A stretch of DNA of 64,000 bases from Flavobacteriales bacterium UBA5040 (GCA_002415135.1 DIBY01000025.1:1-64000), one strand, 5' to 3'; shown: positions 1 through 8,568, numbered from the stretch's first letter. The notes: generated by a model from the sequence alone, not told the origin. Numbers and translations are program-made.

Positions 1-11
1 ACAGTTAGTGA

Positions 12-191
12 AACACTACCCTTTTTTTTCTACTTTCTGCAGGTGTTGGCGCGGTCAACATCTTAATTTTTATCTTCTTATTACAATTTCAAATTGATCA
101 CAACAGCGGTTACGTACCATAGGAGCTGGTTACCGCTGGTATCATTCTCATCGCAATTCCAATACAATTTTATTTTTTTAACCTATTTTAA
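12..191 (+). pseudogene. possible decayed C-terminal end of a membrane protein
   Basis: One plus-strand frame reads as strongly hydrophobic protein from position 12 to a TAA at 189-191, broken by a TAG at 120-122. The part after the TAG (ELVTAGIILIAIPIQFYFF) looks like a membrane helix. A TGA lies just upstream at 9-11, so the fragment has several lesions. AT-rich DNA often gives hydrophobic translations by chance, so this is weak. No family is recognised, and the end overlaps the last bases of the ankyrin gene on the other strand. Confidence 0.2.
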
Positions 192-842
192 AAGATCCAC
201 AATCTCTTCAAAACCTCTGGATCTGGCGTGTTGCAATGGCGTGACTCCATCGTTATCTGGAATATCCATTTGCGCTCCGGCCTCTTTAAATATTTTGACG
301 ATCTGTTGGTAATTTTCACTTCCATCACCCAGAATTACGGCTTCCATCAAGGCGGTCCAACCTAATTTGTTCACGTGATCGATCGGATAATTTTTAGTAT
401 TGGCTAATAGTTGAACAGTTTCAACATGTCCGCGTTCGCAAGCCGGAATTAAAGCAGAACCATTGTACCGGTTAAAGACGTCGAAGCGCGCTCCGTTTGC
501 CATAAAAAGTTTTAAAAGTTCAGTTTGTCCCGTCGCACCTGCGTAAAGAAAAGGACTGTCTAAGTTTTCTGATTGCTGATTGACATCTGCGCCATATTTT
601 ACCAGTAAAGCAGTCATTTCTTTCTGCTTCTTCATCGTTGAAAGTAAGAGTAAAGATCTTTTCTGCGAATCGGTCGTATTGACGTCGGCGCCATTTATTA
701 AGGCTTCTTCTACACTTGATAGATCATTCTTTTGAACCAGATTAATAATGTTTGAAACGGTCATAATTTCTGTTTTAGTTTCCTTTTTTTCTGAAGGTCC
801 ACAATTGAACAGCAACAGTATTAAGAGTGTCATCGTTTTCAT
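183..842 (-). CDS. ankyrin-repeat lipoprotein
   Basis: A 219-residue protein with a short N-terminal signal ending in a lipobox-like LLFNC, so Cys14 is the probable lipidated residue and the protein is probably anchored in the envelope. The rest is four to five ankyrin repeats (for example GHVETVQLLANT and DNDGVTPLQHARSRG), which are protein-binding modules. Periplasmic ankyrin lipoproteins often sit beside catalase genes, but the neighbour here is an exported amidohydrolase whose stop lies only 11 bases upstream of this start, so the two are likely co-transcribed. The partner protein cannot be read from the sequence. Start chosen at the first Met before the signal peptide; Met4 is an alternative. 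Confidence 0.8.
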   Translation of the reverse strand: MKTMTLLILLLFNCGPSEKKETKTEIMTVSNIINLVQKNDLSSVEEALINGADVNTTDSQKRSLLLLSTMKKQKEMTALLVKYGADVNQQSENLDSPFLYAGATGQTELLKLFMANGARFDVFNRYNGSALIPACERGHVETVQLLANTKNYPIDHVNKLGWTALMEAVILGDGSENYQQIVKIFKEAGAQMDIPDNDGVTPLQHARSRGFEEIVDLLK

Positions 843-853
843 AAGAAAAATAT

Positions 854-2194
854 TTAATAAACAATTGTTCCGTTATGAACGAGTGATTTTACGGGAGATA
901 TTCTAGACACCGCTTCGGCTGAGCAACTGGCATCGATCAAAACAAAATTCGCTTTGTCACCCGTTTTTGGCCACTGCTGAATTCCTTTATCATCTAACGG
1001 AATTGGTCCTGCTGTTGCTAATTTCAGCATTCGTGACAAGTCATACTCTGTTGATTTGCGGTATAATTGCGCGGCAAGATTTGCTTTTTCAAGCACGCTT
1101 CCGGTTCCAAACGTATTCCATTGATCAACGATGCTATCGTTACCTGTCGTAACATTTACCCCATATTTTAGTAAAGTAGGAATCGGCATGATCAATCCAC
1201 CAAACGGAATAGTAGAAACGATCCCAATTTGAGCTTCAGCAAGTTTTTCGGCGATTTCTTCCTGCTTACTTTTCTCCAGTTTTCCAAGTATAAAACAATG
1301 ACTCAAAAAGGTTTTTCCTTTCAAACTCTTGTTTTCATTCACTTTATCAATTAAATATTCAACGGTTTTTAAACCTGATTCTCCGGTTTCGTGAAGATGA
1401 ATATCAATTCCTTTTTTATGGTCCAACGCTAGTTGAACGGTGAAGTCCATTGTTTTTTCAATCGCTCCGTCTATCGAAAAGGGATCTACTCCACCGATGA
1501 AATCAATGTCCATTTGAGCCGCTTCTTTTAAATACGGAACCGAGTCGGTGTAGAAAACTCCGTGTTGCGGAAAAGCGACCAGTTCTGCATCAAAGCCAGT
1601 CTTCTTATTTTCAAGCGCTATTTGCAGATTTTTTAAAGATTGTAATTTGGAGGTCGGCTCAATATTAACGTGACTTCGGGCAAAAGAAGTTCCTTTAGAT
1701 TGGAGTAATTCAATCATTCTCTCCGCTTTGTAAGTTGAATTTTTCAGCAGTTCTGGAATTATTTCTTGCTCCAATGCAATCATTCCTTTAATGCCGCCAG
1801 TTCTCTTTTTTACGGCTTGCCATCGATCACCGTAATAGGTTTTATCGAGGTGAATGTGCATATCTTTAAAAGCAGGAAGCATCAATAAACCTTTGGCATC
1901 AATCGCTTTTTCATTGGGTTTATTAGCGGAGATCGATTTAATTTTACCATCACTTATTTGAACCATAAATAATTCTGTATTCGTACGGACAACTTCACCA
2001 TCTTTGTACTCAAAGCCAGTTTCAAGTCTAACATTTTTTAGCGTAAAATTTCCGCTGATACCCTTTAAATCTGTCTCAGCTTCAGGCAATGCTGCATTGA
2101 GAGAATTTAAAATTCCTGATCCAAATGTTAAGCCCGCTACGCCCAAAACAGAATTTCTTAAAAAGTCTTTACGTGAAATACCCGAATTTTTCAT
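854..2194 (-). CDS. exported amidohydrolase, cytosine deaminase-like
   Basis: Metal-dependent hydrolase of the amidohydrolase superfamily, closest in style to cytosine deaminase/AtzC enzymes. Visible metal-site elements are HIHLDKT (His113, His115), IDIHLHETGESG (His266/268), SHC (His299) and GNDSIVDQW (Asp353). The substrate cannot be stated; members deaminate or hydrolyse cyclic amidines and triazines. The N-terminus, SRKDFLRN followed by a hydrophobic stretch, resembles a Tat signal with RK in place of RR, so export as a folded metalloenzyme is likely. A longer frame begins upstream, but Met at 2194 sits directly before the signal peptide and gives 446 residues, normal for the family. It lies 11 bases upstream of the ankyrin lipoprotein gene. 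Confidence 0.8.
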   Translation of the reverse strand: MKNSGISRKDFLRNSVLGVAGLTFGSGILNSLNAALPEAETDLKGISGNFTLKNVRLETGFEYKDGEVVRTNTELFMVQISDGKIKSISANKPNEKAIDAKGLLMLPAFKDMHIHLDKTYYGDRWQAVKKRTGGIKGMIALEQEIIPELLKNSTYKAERMIELLQSKGTSFARSHVNIEPTSKLQSLKNLQIALENKKTGFDAELVAFPQHGVFYTDSVPYLKEAAQMDIDFIGGVDPFSIDGAIEKTMDFTVQLALDHKKGIDIHLHETGESGLKTVEYLIDKVNENKSLKGKTFLSHCFILGKLEKSKQEEIAEKLAEAQIGIVSTIPFGGLIMPIPTLLKYGVNVTTGNDSIVDQWNTFGTGSVLEKANLAAQLYRKSTEYDLSRMLKLATAGPIPLDDKGIQQWPKTGDKANFVLIDASCSAEAVSRISPVKSLVHNGTIVY

Positions 2195-2352
2195 ATTATT
2201 TATCGTTTGTCCAAATCTAGCCCTAAAGATAAGGCGAAGAATAAAGAAAATGCATATTAAATAGTTTTTAAAATATTCACATTCCCGTTGGTGCAATTAT
2301 TTCATGTTCAAATTCTAATGTCGCTCAATCAGAAAACACTTTAATTTTATTC

Positions 2353-2883
2353 ATGAAACCATCAGACAAACCTACCATTTACACCATCGGTCATTCTACC
2401 AGAACGATCGAGAAATTTCTGGAACTGCTGTTTTCATTTAATATTAAAATTGTCGCAGATATCCGAAGGTTGCCGGGATCCAGAAAATACCCGCAGTTCG
2501 ATCAGGATGCGTTGAAAAAATCATTAGAAGAAAACGGAATTGATTATATTTATATTGAAGATCTAGGTGGCAGAAGACCCGCAAAAAAAGATTCTAAAAA
2601 TACGACCTGGCGAAATAAATCTTTTCAAGGTTACGCCGATTATATGGAAACAGACTCCTTTGAAAACGGTGCTGCAGAATTGGCAAAGTTCGCTCTGGAA
2701 AAACCCACCGCTATGATGTGTTCCGAAGCAGTGTGGTGGCGGTGTCACCGTTCGATGGTTTCAGATTATTTCAAAGCAAAGGGTTGGGAAGTTCTACATA
2801 TTATGGCACTTGGGAAAGCAACTGAACATCCTTTTACTGCTCCCGCGAGAGTTGTGGGAGATCAGGTTTTATATTCAGAATAA
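2353..2883 (+). CDS. DUF488 family protein
   Basis: A 176-residue cytosolic protein with the hallmarks of DUF488: the opening YTIGHSTRTIEKF, the DIRRLPGSRKYPQF segment, and the C-terminal CSEAVWWRCHRSMVSDYF with the Cys and CHR residues typical of the family. The biochemical role of the family is not established. It is transcribed away from the amidohydrolase and shortly precedes a small DUF2945 protein (95 bases), a combination that may form a short stress-related transcript. Length is normal and no lesion is visible. Family assignment is firm; function is unknown. Confidence 0.85.
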   Translation: MKPSDKPTIYTIGHSTRTIEKFLELLFSFNIKIVADIRRLPGSRKYPQFDQDALKKSLEENGIDYIYIEDLGGRRPAKKDSKNTTWRNKSFQGYADYMETDSFENGAAELAKFALEKPTAMMCSEAVWWRCHRSMVSDYFKAKGWEVLHIMALGKATEHPFTAPARVVGDQVLYSE

Positions 2884-2978
2884 AATAGTGACTAACCTTG
2901 TCAAGGTCCTCAAAACAAATACTCTAATAAACTTTGTCAAAGATATTAACTTTGACAAAACATTTAAAAACAATAGCA

Positions 2979-3188
2979 ATGAAAACAAAATTTAAAATTG
3001 GCGATAAAGTCAATTGGAATTCTGAAGCAGGACGAGTTTCGGGAACGATCATTAAAGTTCATACCAAGGATTTCGATTACAAAGGTTACACCCATCATTG
3101 CACCGAAGATGATCCGCAGTATGAAATTAAAAGCAGCAAGACTGATCATATTGCGGCGCACAAAGGTTCGGCTTTGACCAAAGAATAA
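2979..3188 (+). CDS. DUF2945 (HVA1-type TUDOR) small protein
   Basis: A 69-residue protein beginning KFKIGDKVNWNSEAGRVSG and containing GTIIKVHTKDFDYKGY and a lysine-rich C-terminus, which matches the DUF2945/HVA1 small TUDOR-like fold. Function in bacteria is unknown. A longer reading starts at 2934, but those extra residues are unlike the family, and Met at 2979 directly precedes the conserved KFKIGD motif. It ends 24 bases before the LysR gene, whose -7 element lies in that gap. Confidence 0.8.
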   Translation: MKTKFKIGDKVNWNSEAGRVSGTIIKVHTKDFDYKGYTHHCTEDDPQYEIKSSKTDHIAAHKGSALTKE

Positions 3189-3200
3189 AAATCATTATTC

Positions 3201-3208
3201 TACATTTG
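3201..3208 (+). promoter_or_regulatory. -7 element of the LysR gene promoter
   Basis: TACATTTG matches the Bacteroidota -7 consensus TAnnTTTG and lies four bases before the ATG. A TTTG at 3174-3177, 23 bases upstream, could act as the -33 element. If used, the transcript would have almost no leader. Confidence 0.4.
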
Positions 3209-3212
3209 TACT

Positions 3213-4094
3213 ATGTTTGATTACCGACTGAAAGTTTTTTACACCGTTGCCAATCGTTTGAGTTTTACCAAAGCTGCCAACGAACTGAATATATCGCAAC
3301 CGGCGGTGACCAAACACATCAAAGAAATTGAGAATCAACTCAATACCAAATTATTTGACCGAAAAGGAACCACGATTCAAATCACGGAAAGTGGAAAAAT
3401 CTTATTTGTCTATGCTGAAAAAAGCCGACAACTTTTTCGGGATTTAGAATTTGCCATTTCTCAACTCAACAAACAGGAAAAAGGAAAGCTGAAAATTGGG
3501 GCGAGTACGACGATCGCGCAATATATTCTGCCTGAAATTCTGGCCAAATTTAATTCTTATTACAAAGACATCAACATTCAATTGGTCACGCATAATTCCG
3601 AAGACATTGCAGCTTTACTTAAAAACGGACAGATCGATCTGGGAATTGTAGAAGGGGAATCGAAGTCTTCTTACTTTGATTATCAGAAATTCAAGCGCGA
3701 TGAAATCGTTTTGGTTGGTAAAGCGAATCATTCTTTGGTAAATAAAAATTTTAAAATAAAAGACTTGTACGATATCGATTTAATTGTAAGAGAGCAAGGT
3801 TCCGGAACGCAGGAATTTATTCAAAATCAATTAAAAAAATCCGGAATCGAAGTTCAGAAATTAAATATCATCATGCAATTGGGGAGCAGCGAAAGCATCA
3901 AAAATTACTTACTGCATTCTGAAGCGATGGCGTTTCTATCGATCAGTACGATTTTACAAGAACTGAAAAACGATCAACTCAGCGTCATCGACATAAAAAA
4001 CTTTAGCATTGAACGGGATTTTAACTTTATTACTTTAAAAGGAGAGCAATCTGAGCTCATCGATCTTTTTAGAAAGTTCATCAATTATAACTAA
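3213..4094 (+). CDS. LysR-family transcriptional regulator
   Basis: A 293-residue LysR-type regulator. The N-terminal winged helix-turn-helix is clear (LSFTKAANELNISQPAVTKH, about residues 16-35), followed by a linker helix and a periplasmic-binding-protein-like effector domain starting near residue 88 (GKLKIGASTTIAQYILPEIL). The domain style resembles CysB/CbbR/YeiE regulators. The next gene on the same strand, 80 bases on, encodes a YeiH-type exporter, and this LysR-YeiH pairing is widespread, so the regulator most likely controls the exporter gene in response to a sulfur-related anion. The effector itself is inferred. Confidence 0.88.
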   Translation: MFDYRLKVFYTVANRLSFTKAANELNISQPAVTKHIKEIENQLNTKLFDRKGTTIQITESGKILFVYAEKSRQLFRDLEFAISQLNKQEKGKLKIGASTTIAQYILPEILAKFNSYYKDINIQLVTHNSEDIAALLKNGQIDLGIVEGESKSSYFDYQKFKRDEIVLVGKANHSLVNKNFKIKDLYDIDLIVREQGSGTQEFIQNQLKKSGIEVQKLNIIMQLGSSESIKNYLLHSEAMAFLSISTILQELKNDQLSVIDIKNFSIERDFNFITLKGEQSELIDLFRKFINYN

Positions 4095-4174
4095 TCGTTA
4101 TAGTCAACAACAAAATGTGATGAAAACTTGAATGATAAATAGCCGAAATTTGTCTTATCAAAATCACTTAGAAA

Positions 4175-5137
4175 ATGCAAACTACTTTAGACAAAGATCT
4201 TCTACGAAAAATATTATTTTTTCTTTTGGTTCTATTCTGTGTTTCTCCCTTCGCAAGTTCCCCCGTTGCTTTAGCTTTAGGGATCGCTTTTACGATCATC
4301 ATCGGAAATCCTTACGAGCAGAAAGTTCACAAATACATTCACCTTCTACTGCAAATATCGATCGTCGGATTGGGATTTGGATTACAGCTGGACGAAGCGC
4401 TAAAAGCCGGACGTGAAGGAATTACCTTAACCATAATGAGTATCACAACGGTGATGGTTCTCGGTTATTTCCTCGGAAAATTTCTTAAAATAGAAAGACC
4501 TTTATCTTATTTAATATCAGTGGGGACCGCAATTTGTGGTGGAAGTGCCATCGCTGCGGTAACACCGATCATTAAACCCACCACGAAACAAATGTCTTTG
4601 GCCTTGGCGATTGTGTTCACCTTAAATTCTGTCGCTTTATTTATTTATCCAGCCATCGGACATTTACTGAATATGACGCAGGAACAATTCGGCTTGTGGT
4701 GCGCCATCGGAATTCACGATACCAGTTCTGTAGTTGGAGCAGCCAATAAATACGGTGATATCGCTTTGAAAGTGGCGACGACCGTTAAATTATCGCGAGC
4801 CTTGTGGATTATTCCGATGTCACTTTTAACGATGGTTTTGTTTAAAACCAAAGGAGCGAAAATAAAAATTCCGTGGTTTATTGGCTATTTCATTATCGCT
4901 ATTCTACTTCATACTTACTTTCCAATTTTTGAGGGATTTAGTCACATCGCAACTACCGCAGCAAAATCTGGATTGAACTTAACTTTATTCTTTATTGGTT
5001 CTACAATCTCAATCGCGACTTTGAAAACCATCAGTTGGAAACCTTTATTTCTAGCCATTGTACTTTGGGTCATTATTAGTGTCGGCAGTTTGTTGATGAT
5101 TAAAATAAGATCGTTTTTTGAGGTTTTTATTTTTTGA
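4175..5137 (+). CDS. YeiH/UPF0324 family putative sulfate exporter
   Basis: A 320-residue polytopic inner-membrane protein with about ten hydrophobic segments. The motif SVGTAICGGSAIAAVTPII and the later GIHDTSSVVGAANKYG are diagnostic of the YeiH/YadS-like UPF0324 family, annotated as putative sulfate exporters. It follows the LysR gene and is probably its target. The start at 4175 (MQTTLDKDLLRK) places a short cytosolic tail before the first membrane segment. Transport substrate has not been shown for most members, so sulfate or a related oxyanion is a family-level inference. Confidence 0.85.
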   Translation: MQTTLDKDLLRKILFFLLVLFCVSPFASSPVALALGIAFTIIIGNPYEQKVHKYIHLLLQISIVGLGFGLQLDEALKAGREGITLTIMSITTVMVLGYFLGKFLKIERPLSYLISVGTAICGGSAIAAVTPIIKPTTKQMSLALAIVFTLNSVALFIYPAIGHLLNMTQEQFGLWCAIGIHDTSSVVGAANKYGDIALKVATTVKLSRALWIIPMSLLTMVLFKTKGAKIKIPWFIGYFIIAILLHTYFPIFEGFSHIATTAAKSGLNLTLFFIGSTISIATLKTISWKPLFLAIVLWVIISVGSLLMIKIRSFFEVFIF

Positions 5138-5168
5138 TTGTCCGTAAATAGTAATAATTTGAAATTTG

Positions 5169-5275
5169 TTGCGAACTTTGTTAAGTGAAACGGCTTTGCG
5201 AACTTAAAAACGTGCGGGAAACAGCATATTTATTAAGAAAACTTTGCGTCCCGATGGCTATCGGGATTGCGTTTA
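5169..5275. repeat. TTGCG-rich intergenic repeat with a CCCGAT hairpin
   Basis: The 332-base gap between the exporter and the ClC gene contains no credible gene. It holds three related words, TTGCGAACTTTGTTAAG (5169-5185), TTTGCGAACTT (5195-5205) and ACTTTGCG (5241-5248), the last running into a seven-pair hairpin TCCCGAT-GGCT-ATCGGGA (5249-5266) and then TTGCGTTTAAAA. The layout resembles dispersed palindromic repeats of flavobacterial genomes. It could be a decayed mobile repeat or a transcript end. Confidence 0.45.
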
Positions 5276-5469
5276 AAATTTTCATTATTATTGAATACGG
5301 ATACACATTTTATTTTCATAGAAATGGTAATTCCCTAAAAATTACTCAATTTATTAAACTTTCCGTAAATTTGCATTATCGAATTCTTGATGGTAAACTA
5401 TTCAACGAGAGCTAAAACCTCATCATTACAATCAAAAATTTTCAACTTTATACCTCTTAAAATTATCCC

Positions 5470-6750
5470 TTGGAAAGAAAGAAAATCGTTACCCAAAACT
5501 ATTTCCGACTCGTCGTTGCCTCCATCATTGTAGGATTGGCAAGTGCTTTATTGGCTTTTACCTTAAAACATCTGACCGAATTTTTTGAGCATTATTTCTT
5601 TAATTTCGTTCAGAACCGATATACGGTCCTTTTTATTATTCTACCTTCAATTGGAATTACTACCATTTACTTTCTAAGGAAATATCTTTTTCAAAACCGA
5701 AAAAATAAAGGAATTACCGAGATCTATAAAACCTTGGATCAGAGAAAAGATCATTTGCCTCTATTCAAAATTCCATCTCACTTTTTTAATGGATTTTTGA
5801 CCGTCATTTTTGGAGGTTCAACCGGCGTTGAAGTTTCAACAGTTGTGGCGACGGCGACGATTGGAAATTACGCTTACGAAAAAGAATTCTCAGCGAGAAT
5901 GTACAAACGGGAATTAATTTGTGCCGGAGTTGTGGCCGGAGTTGCCATTTTATTTACAAGTCCACTGGCTGGATTTTTATTTGCCATGGAAGTGATCGCC
6001 AGAAAAACAAGAAAATCTCTCATCATCGCCTGTACTGCTTCAGCCTTGATCAGTTGGCTGTTTATTGAACTCTTCGATTCTGCAAGAATTCTTTCGACGA
6101 AAGTAGAAGACTGGAACTATAATGCAATTCCATTTTTTCTTGTACTCAGTATTTTGGGTGGAATACTTTCTGTCTATTTTACGCTTTTAGTCACCAGAAT
6201 GAAAAAGCTTTTTAGTAACATTTCTAATAATTTCATTCGGGTCAATTTAGGAGCCATCGCTGTTGGAACATTAATTTTCTTTTTCCCGACTTTATATGGC
6301 GACAGTTATCATGGATTGCGTGAAGTGCTCACCAATCACTTAGAATCATCATCTGCAGTCCCTGTTTTATTTCTATTGGCAGTGGCGGTTTTGAAACCTT
6401 TAGCTTCCTCCTTAACCTTAGGAGCTGGCGGTGACGGTGGCGTTTTTGCGCCCAGTATTGTCGCGGGAGCATTTTTAGGATTAATGGTTGCTTTTATTGG
6501 AAACAATTATTTCGGAATGAATTTAATTCCGGTAAACTTCGCATTGCTTGGTGCTGCGGTTACTTTATCTGCATCTTTGTACGCGCCTTTTACGTCAGTG
6601 ATTTTAATTTGTAACCTGCTTCCAGACGGTTATATTTTGTTTGTTCCAATTCTGATCTGCTGTTTTATTTCGCATCAGTTTGCTAAGAAACTGCTGCCTT
6701 ATAATGTTTATACGCACGACTTCTATCTGAGTTCAAAAGCTTCTTCTTAA
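5470..6750 (+). CDS. ClC-family voltage-gated chloride channel/antiporter
   Basis: A 426-residue membrane protein of the ClC family, which moves chloride, often in exchange for protons. Family elements are visible in order: KGITEIYKTL (equivalent of the GSGIP region), GGSTGVEVST (equivalent of GREGP, keeping the gating glutamate), and LGAGGDGGVFAPSIVAGAF (the GxFxP element). ASLYAPFTSVILI near the C-terminus probably carries the pore tyrosine. No CBS domains follow, so it is the short form. The reading begins with TTG at 5470; an internal ATG would cut the first helix, so TTG is kept with some doubt. It ends at a hairpin shared with the convergent RIC gene. Confidence 0.85.
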   Translation: MERKKIVTQNYFRLVVASIIVGLASALLAFTLKHLTEFFEHYFFNFVQNRYTVLFIILPSIGITTIYFLRKYLFQNRKNKGITEIYKTLDQRKDHLPLFKIPSHFFNGFLTVIFGGSTGVEVSTVVATATIGNYAYEKEFSARMYKRELICAGVVAGVAILFTSPLAGFLFAMEVIARKTRKSLIIACTASALISWLFIELFDSARILSTKVEDWNYNAIPFFLVLSILGGILSVYFTLLVTRMKKLFSNISNNFIRVNLGAIAVGTLIFFFPTLYGDSYHGLREVLTNHLESSSAVPVLFLLAVAVLKPLASSLTLGAGGDGGVFAPSIVAGAFLGLMVAFIGNNYFGMNLIPVNFALLGAAVTLSASLYAPFTSVILICNLLPDGYILFVPILICCFISHQFAKKLLPYNVYTHDFYLSSKASS

Positions 6751-6776
6751 GATTCATATTTTTTAATAAAGTAGAA

Positions 6777-6803
6777 ATCCACCTCAAAAGAATTGAAGTG
6801 GAT
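6777..6803. terminator. hairpin between convergent clc and RIC genes
   Basis: ATCCACCTC and GAAGTGGAT form a nine-position stem with one mismatch and a nine-base loop, in the gap between two genes that end facing each other. It is followed on the plus strand by a short A-run rather than a T-run, so it may act mainly for the minus strand or as a processing site. Confidence 0.5.
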
Positions 6804-6834
6804 CTCAGTAAAAAAACAGAAAATTTAGTTTAGT

Positions 6835-7554
6835 CTAATTTTGAAAAGTCTTTTCCAGCTCAATTGCTTTAGGGAAAAGAATATTGTTTTCTAAGTGAAT
6901 GTGCGTGTGCAGATCTTTTTCAAAATCTTCAAGCATTTTATAAGTCACTTGATAGGTTCCGCAAGCATCGTCTGGGAATTGATAACTATTGGTCAAGTCG
7001 TCAATCTTTACAAACAGATCACCTACGACAGTGTGCTCATGTTTCATCATGGCAACAGGACTCTCTACTGTCCCAAAACGAGGTGTTTCTATGTTCTCCC
7101 CTTTTTGTTTGGCGTTCACCATTTTTTTAATGAAAGGGAAAAGAATCAACTCTTCTTTTTTCATGTGGGCTGCTAATTCTCCAGAGATTTCTGTAAAGAT
7201 ACTGTTGATCTCAAATAATTCCGGATGTCTGTCGCCGTGAACTTTGCACAGTTTATTTAAATATTGAAGAAGTACAGTTGAATTTTCTTCAACATAACGG
7301 TGATGAGTTTTCTCAACATAATCTGCCAATAGATCCAAAGGCCAGGAATTGAAATCGATGTCGCCGGATTGTAGATTAGCTACATTTGATAATTCATTGT
7401 AAATATCTTCTGCCTCGTATTTTTTGTTTTCACAAGCTTCTTCAACTGTTCTGTCGCCTTTACAACAAAAATCAATTTTATATTTGCGAAATACTTGTGC
7501 TGCTCTAAAATCTTCTGCTACAAATTCACCGATGGTTTTTTCTTTCGTTAACAT
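6835..7554 (-). CDS. RIC-family iron-sulfur cluster repair di-iron protein
   Basis: A 239-residue cytosolic protein of the ScdA/YtfE/DnrN (RIC) family, which repairs iron-sulfur clusters damaged by nitric oxide or oxidants. The N-terminal ScdA domain is present with its Cys pair (IDFCCKGDRTVEEAC, Cys30-Cys31). A hemerythrin-like four-helix domain follows with histidine and glutamate ligands in THHRYVEEN, HGDRHPE, HMKKEE, MKHEH and HTHIHLENN. It has its own good promoter and lies 126 bases downstream of an Rrf2 regulator with three conserved cysteines, so control by an iron-sulfur, NO-sensing regulator is likely. Length is normal. Confidence 0.92.
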   Translation of the reverse strand: MLTKEKTIGEFVAEDFRAAQVFRKYKIDFCCKGDRTVEEACENKKYEAEDIYNELSNVANLQSGDIDFNSWPLDLLADYVEKTHHRYVEENSTVLLQYLNKLCKVHGDRHPELFEINSIFTEISGELAAHMKKEELILFPFIKKMVNAKQKGENIETPRFGTVESPVAMMKHEHTVVGDLFVKIDDLTNSYQFPDDACGTYQVTYKMLEDFEKDLHTHIHLENNILFPKAIELEKTFQN

Positions 7555-7578
7555 GATGTCTTATTTAATATTATGGTA

Positions 7579-7609
7579 CAAATGTAAACAATTTTTTAAT
7601 TCGGACAAA
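7579..7609 (-). promoter_or_regulatory. promoter of the RIC gene
   Basis: Read on the minus strand, TTTG (7606-7609) is followed after 19 bases by TACATTTG (7579-7586), an exact match to the Bacteroidota -33/-7 pattern. The RIC start codon is 25 bases downstream of the -7 element. The gene can therefore be transcribed independently of the Rrf2 gene upstream. Confidence 0.65.
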
Positions 7610-7680
7610 ATTATCTTAATTAAAATTAAATAAATTTTCAAATTTAATTTAGAGGAAAAATTTAAAGTAAAAAAGCTGAA

Positions 7681-8112
7681 TTACTTAAGCCAGACTAAAC
7701 CGTTTTCAGTTCGAATGGCTAAGTCATAGAAAGAATATTTTTGGGTCATCGCCACCAAGTTATCGCGAACAATTTTAAAATCATCATGAACGGGACAAGG
7801 ATTTACCGACGAACATTTATGCAGACCTAAACCACAATTGGTGAAGATACCGTCGCCGTCAATTAATTGAACAACATCAAAGATCTTGATCTGTTTCTGT
7901 TTATCGAGCTGAAAAATAAAACCGCCCTGTTTGCCGCGGACTGATTCCAAAATATTTGCACGACAAAGTTGCTGCAGAATTTTAGCGGTGAAAGCTTCGG
8001 GAGCATTGACCGATTTAGCGACCTCTTTTACATTCGCACGACGCTCCTGATTGCTTTGTTGCGCAATATAAATGGTTGCTTTTATGGCATATTCACAAGC
8101 TTTTGAAAACAT
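7681..8112 (-). CDS. Rrf2-family regulator, NsrR/IscR-like
   Basis: A 143-residue winged-helix regulator of the Rrf2 family: MFSKACEYAIKATIYIAQQ opens the DNA-binding domain and KQGGFIFQLDKQKQI forms the wing. Three cysteines in NCGLGLHKC and PCPVH (Cys93, Cys100, Cys106) match the iron-sulfur ligands of NsrR and IscR, so it probably senses nitric oxide or cluster status. Its position between a small membrane protein gene (12 bases upstream) and the RIC repair gene supports a nitrosative-stress role. Whether it is NsrR-like or a general cluster sensor cannot be told from sequence alone. Confidence 0.88.
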   Translation of the reverse strand: MFSKACEYAIKATIYIAQQSNQERRANVKEVAKSVNAPEAFTAKILQQLCRANILESVRGKQGGFIFQLDKQKQIKIFDVVQLIDGDGIFTNCGLGLHKCSSVNPCPVHDDFKIVRDNLVAMTQKYSFYDLAIRTENGLVWLK

Positions 8113-8124
8113 GATCTTTTTTAA

Positions 8125-8499
8125 TTATTTAAAAAATTGCCATTTAGGAATAATTGCTAAAAGGCCTACCCCAACATACAAAAACATATTGGTCACATCG
8201 GTGTAAAGAAAAGTGGTCAGAAAGAAACTGTGCGTCAGAAAATGGGTCAAGACCGCCAAAGGAAAAGTATAAGCCGCAATTTTTTTATAAAAGAATATAA
8301 AAATAACGGACATAATCATGACTAAATCAACCAGAAAGATAAAGTAAAAGTAAGCGGAAGGAATATTAATTTCCTGATGTTGTGAAAACTCATCGACATC
8401 AATACCAACGCCCATCAGCGAAAAAAGCATCAAGGCTGCTAAAGACAGGACAAATCCAAAATCCTTGTTTGGACTTTCATCCTTAAAATTATCATTCAT
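8125..8499 (-). CDS. small four-helix membrane protein, unknown family
   Basis: A 124-residue protein with four predicted membrane segments (starting near FGFVLSLAALMLF, YFYFIFLVDLVMIM, FPLAVLTHFLTHSFF and NMFLYVGVGLLAII). The third segment holds HFLTHSFF, two histidines that could bind metal or haem. It is not recognised as a named family. It is the first gene of a tight unit with the Rrf2 regulator (12 bases), so its job is probably linked to nitric oxide or redox stress, for example as a sensor or a small haem protein. That link is inference from context only. Confidence 0.6.
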   Translation of the reverse strand: MNDNFKDESPNKDFGFVLSLAALMLFSLMGVGIDVDEFSQHQEINIPSAYFYFIFLVDLVMIMSVIFIFFYKKIAAYTFPLAVLTHFLTHSFFLTTFLYTDVTNMFLYVGVGLLAIIPKWQFFK

Positions 8500-8514
8500 A
8501 ATGGTAAAAATAAA

Positions 8515-8543
8515 AAAACTTTTGATAAAAAATCAAAAGTTTT
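8515..8543 (-). terminator. rho-independent terminator after the Lrp gene
   Basis: On the minus strand AAAACTTTTGAT pairs with ATCAAAAGTTTT around a short T-rich loop and runs into a T-tract (TTTTTTTATTTTT). It lies 25 bases after the Lrp stop codon and just before the start of the small membrane protein gene, separating the two units. Confidence 0.7.
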
Positions 8544-8568
8544 AGATATTGTTGATATAAATCAGTGT

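Noticed and set aside
5185..5415. 76-residue plus-strand frame between the exporter and the ClC gene
   Set aside because: It runs across the repeat words and hairpin and has no recognisable protein character.
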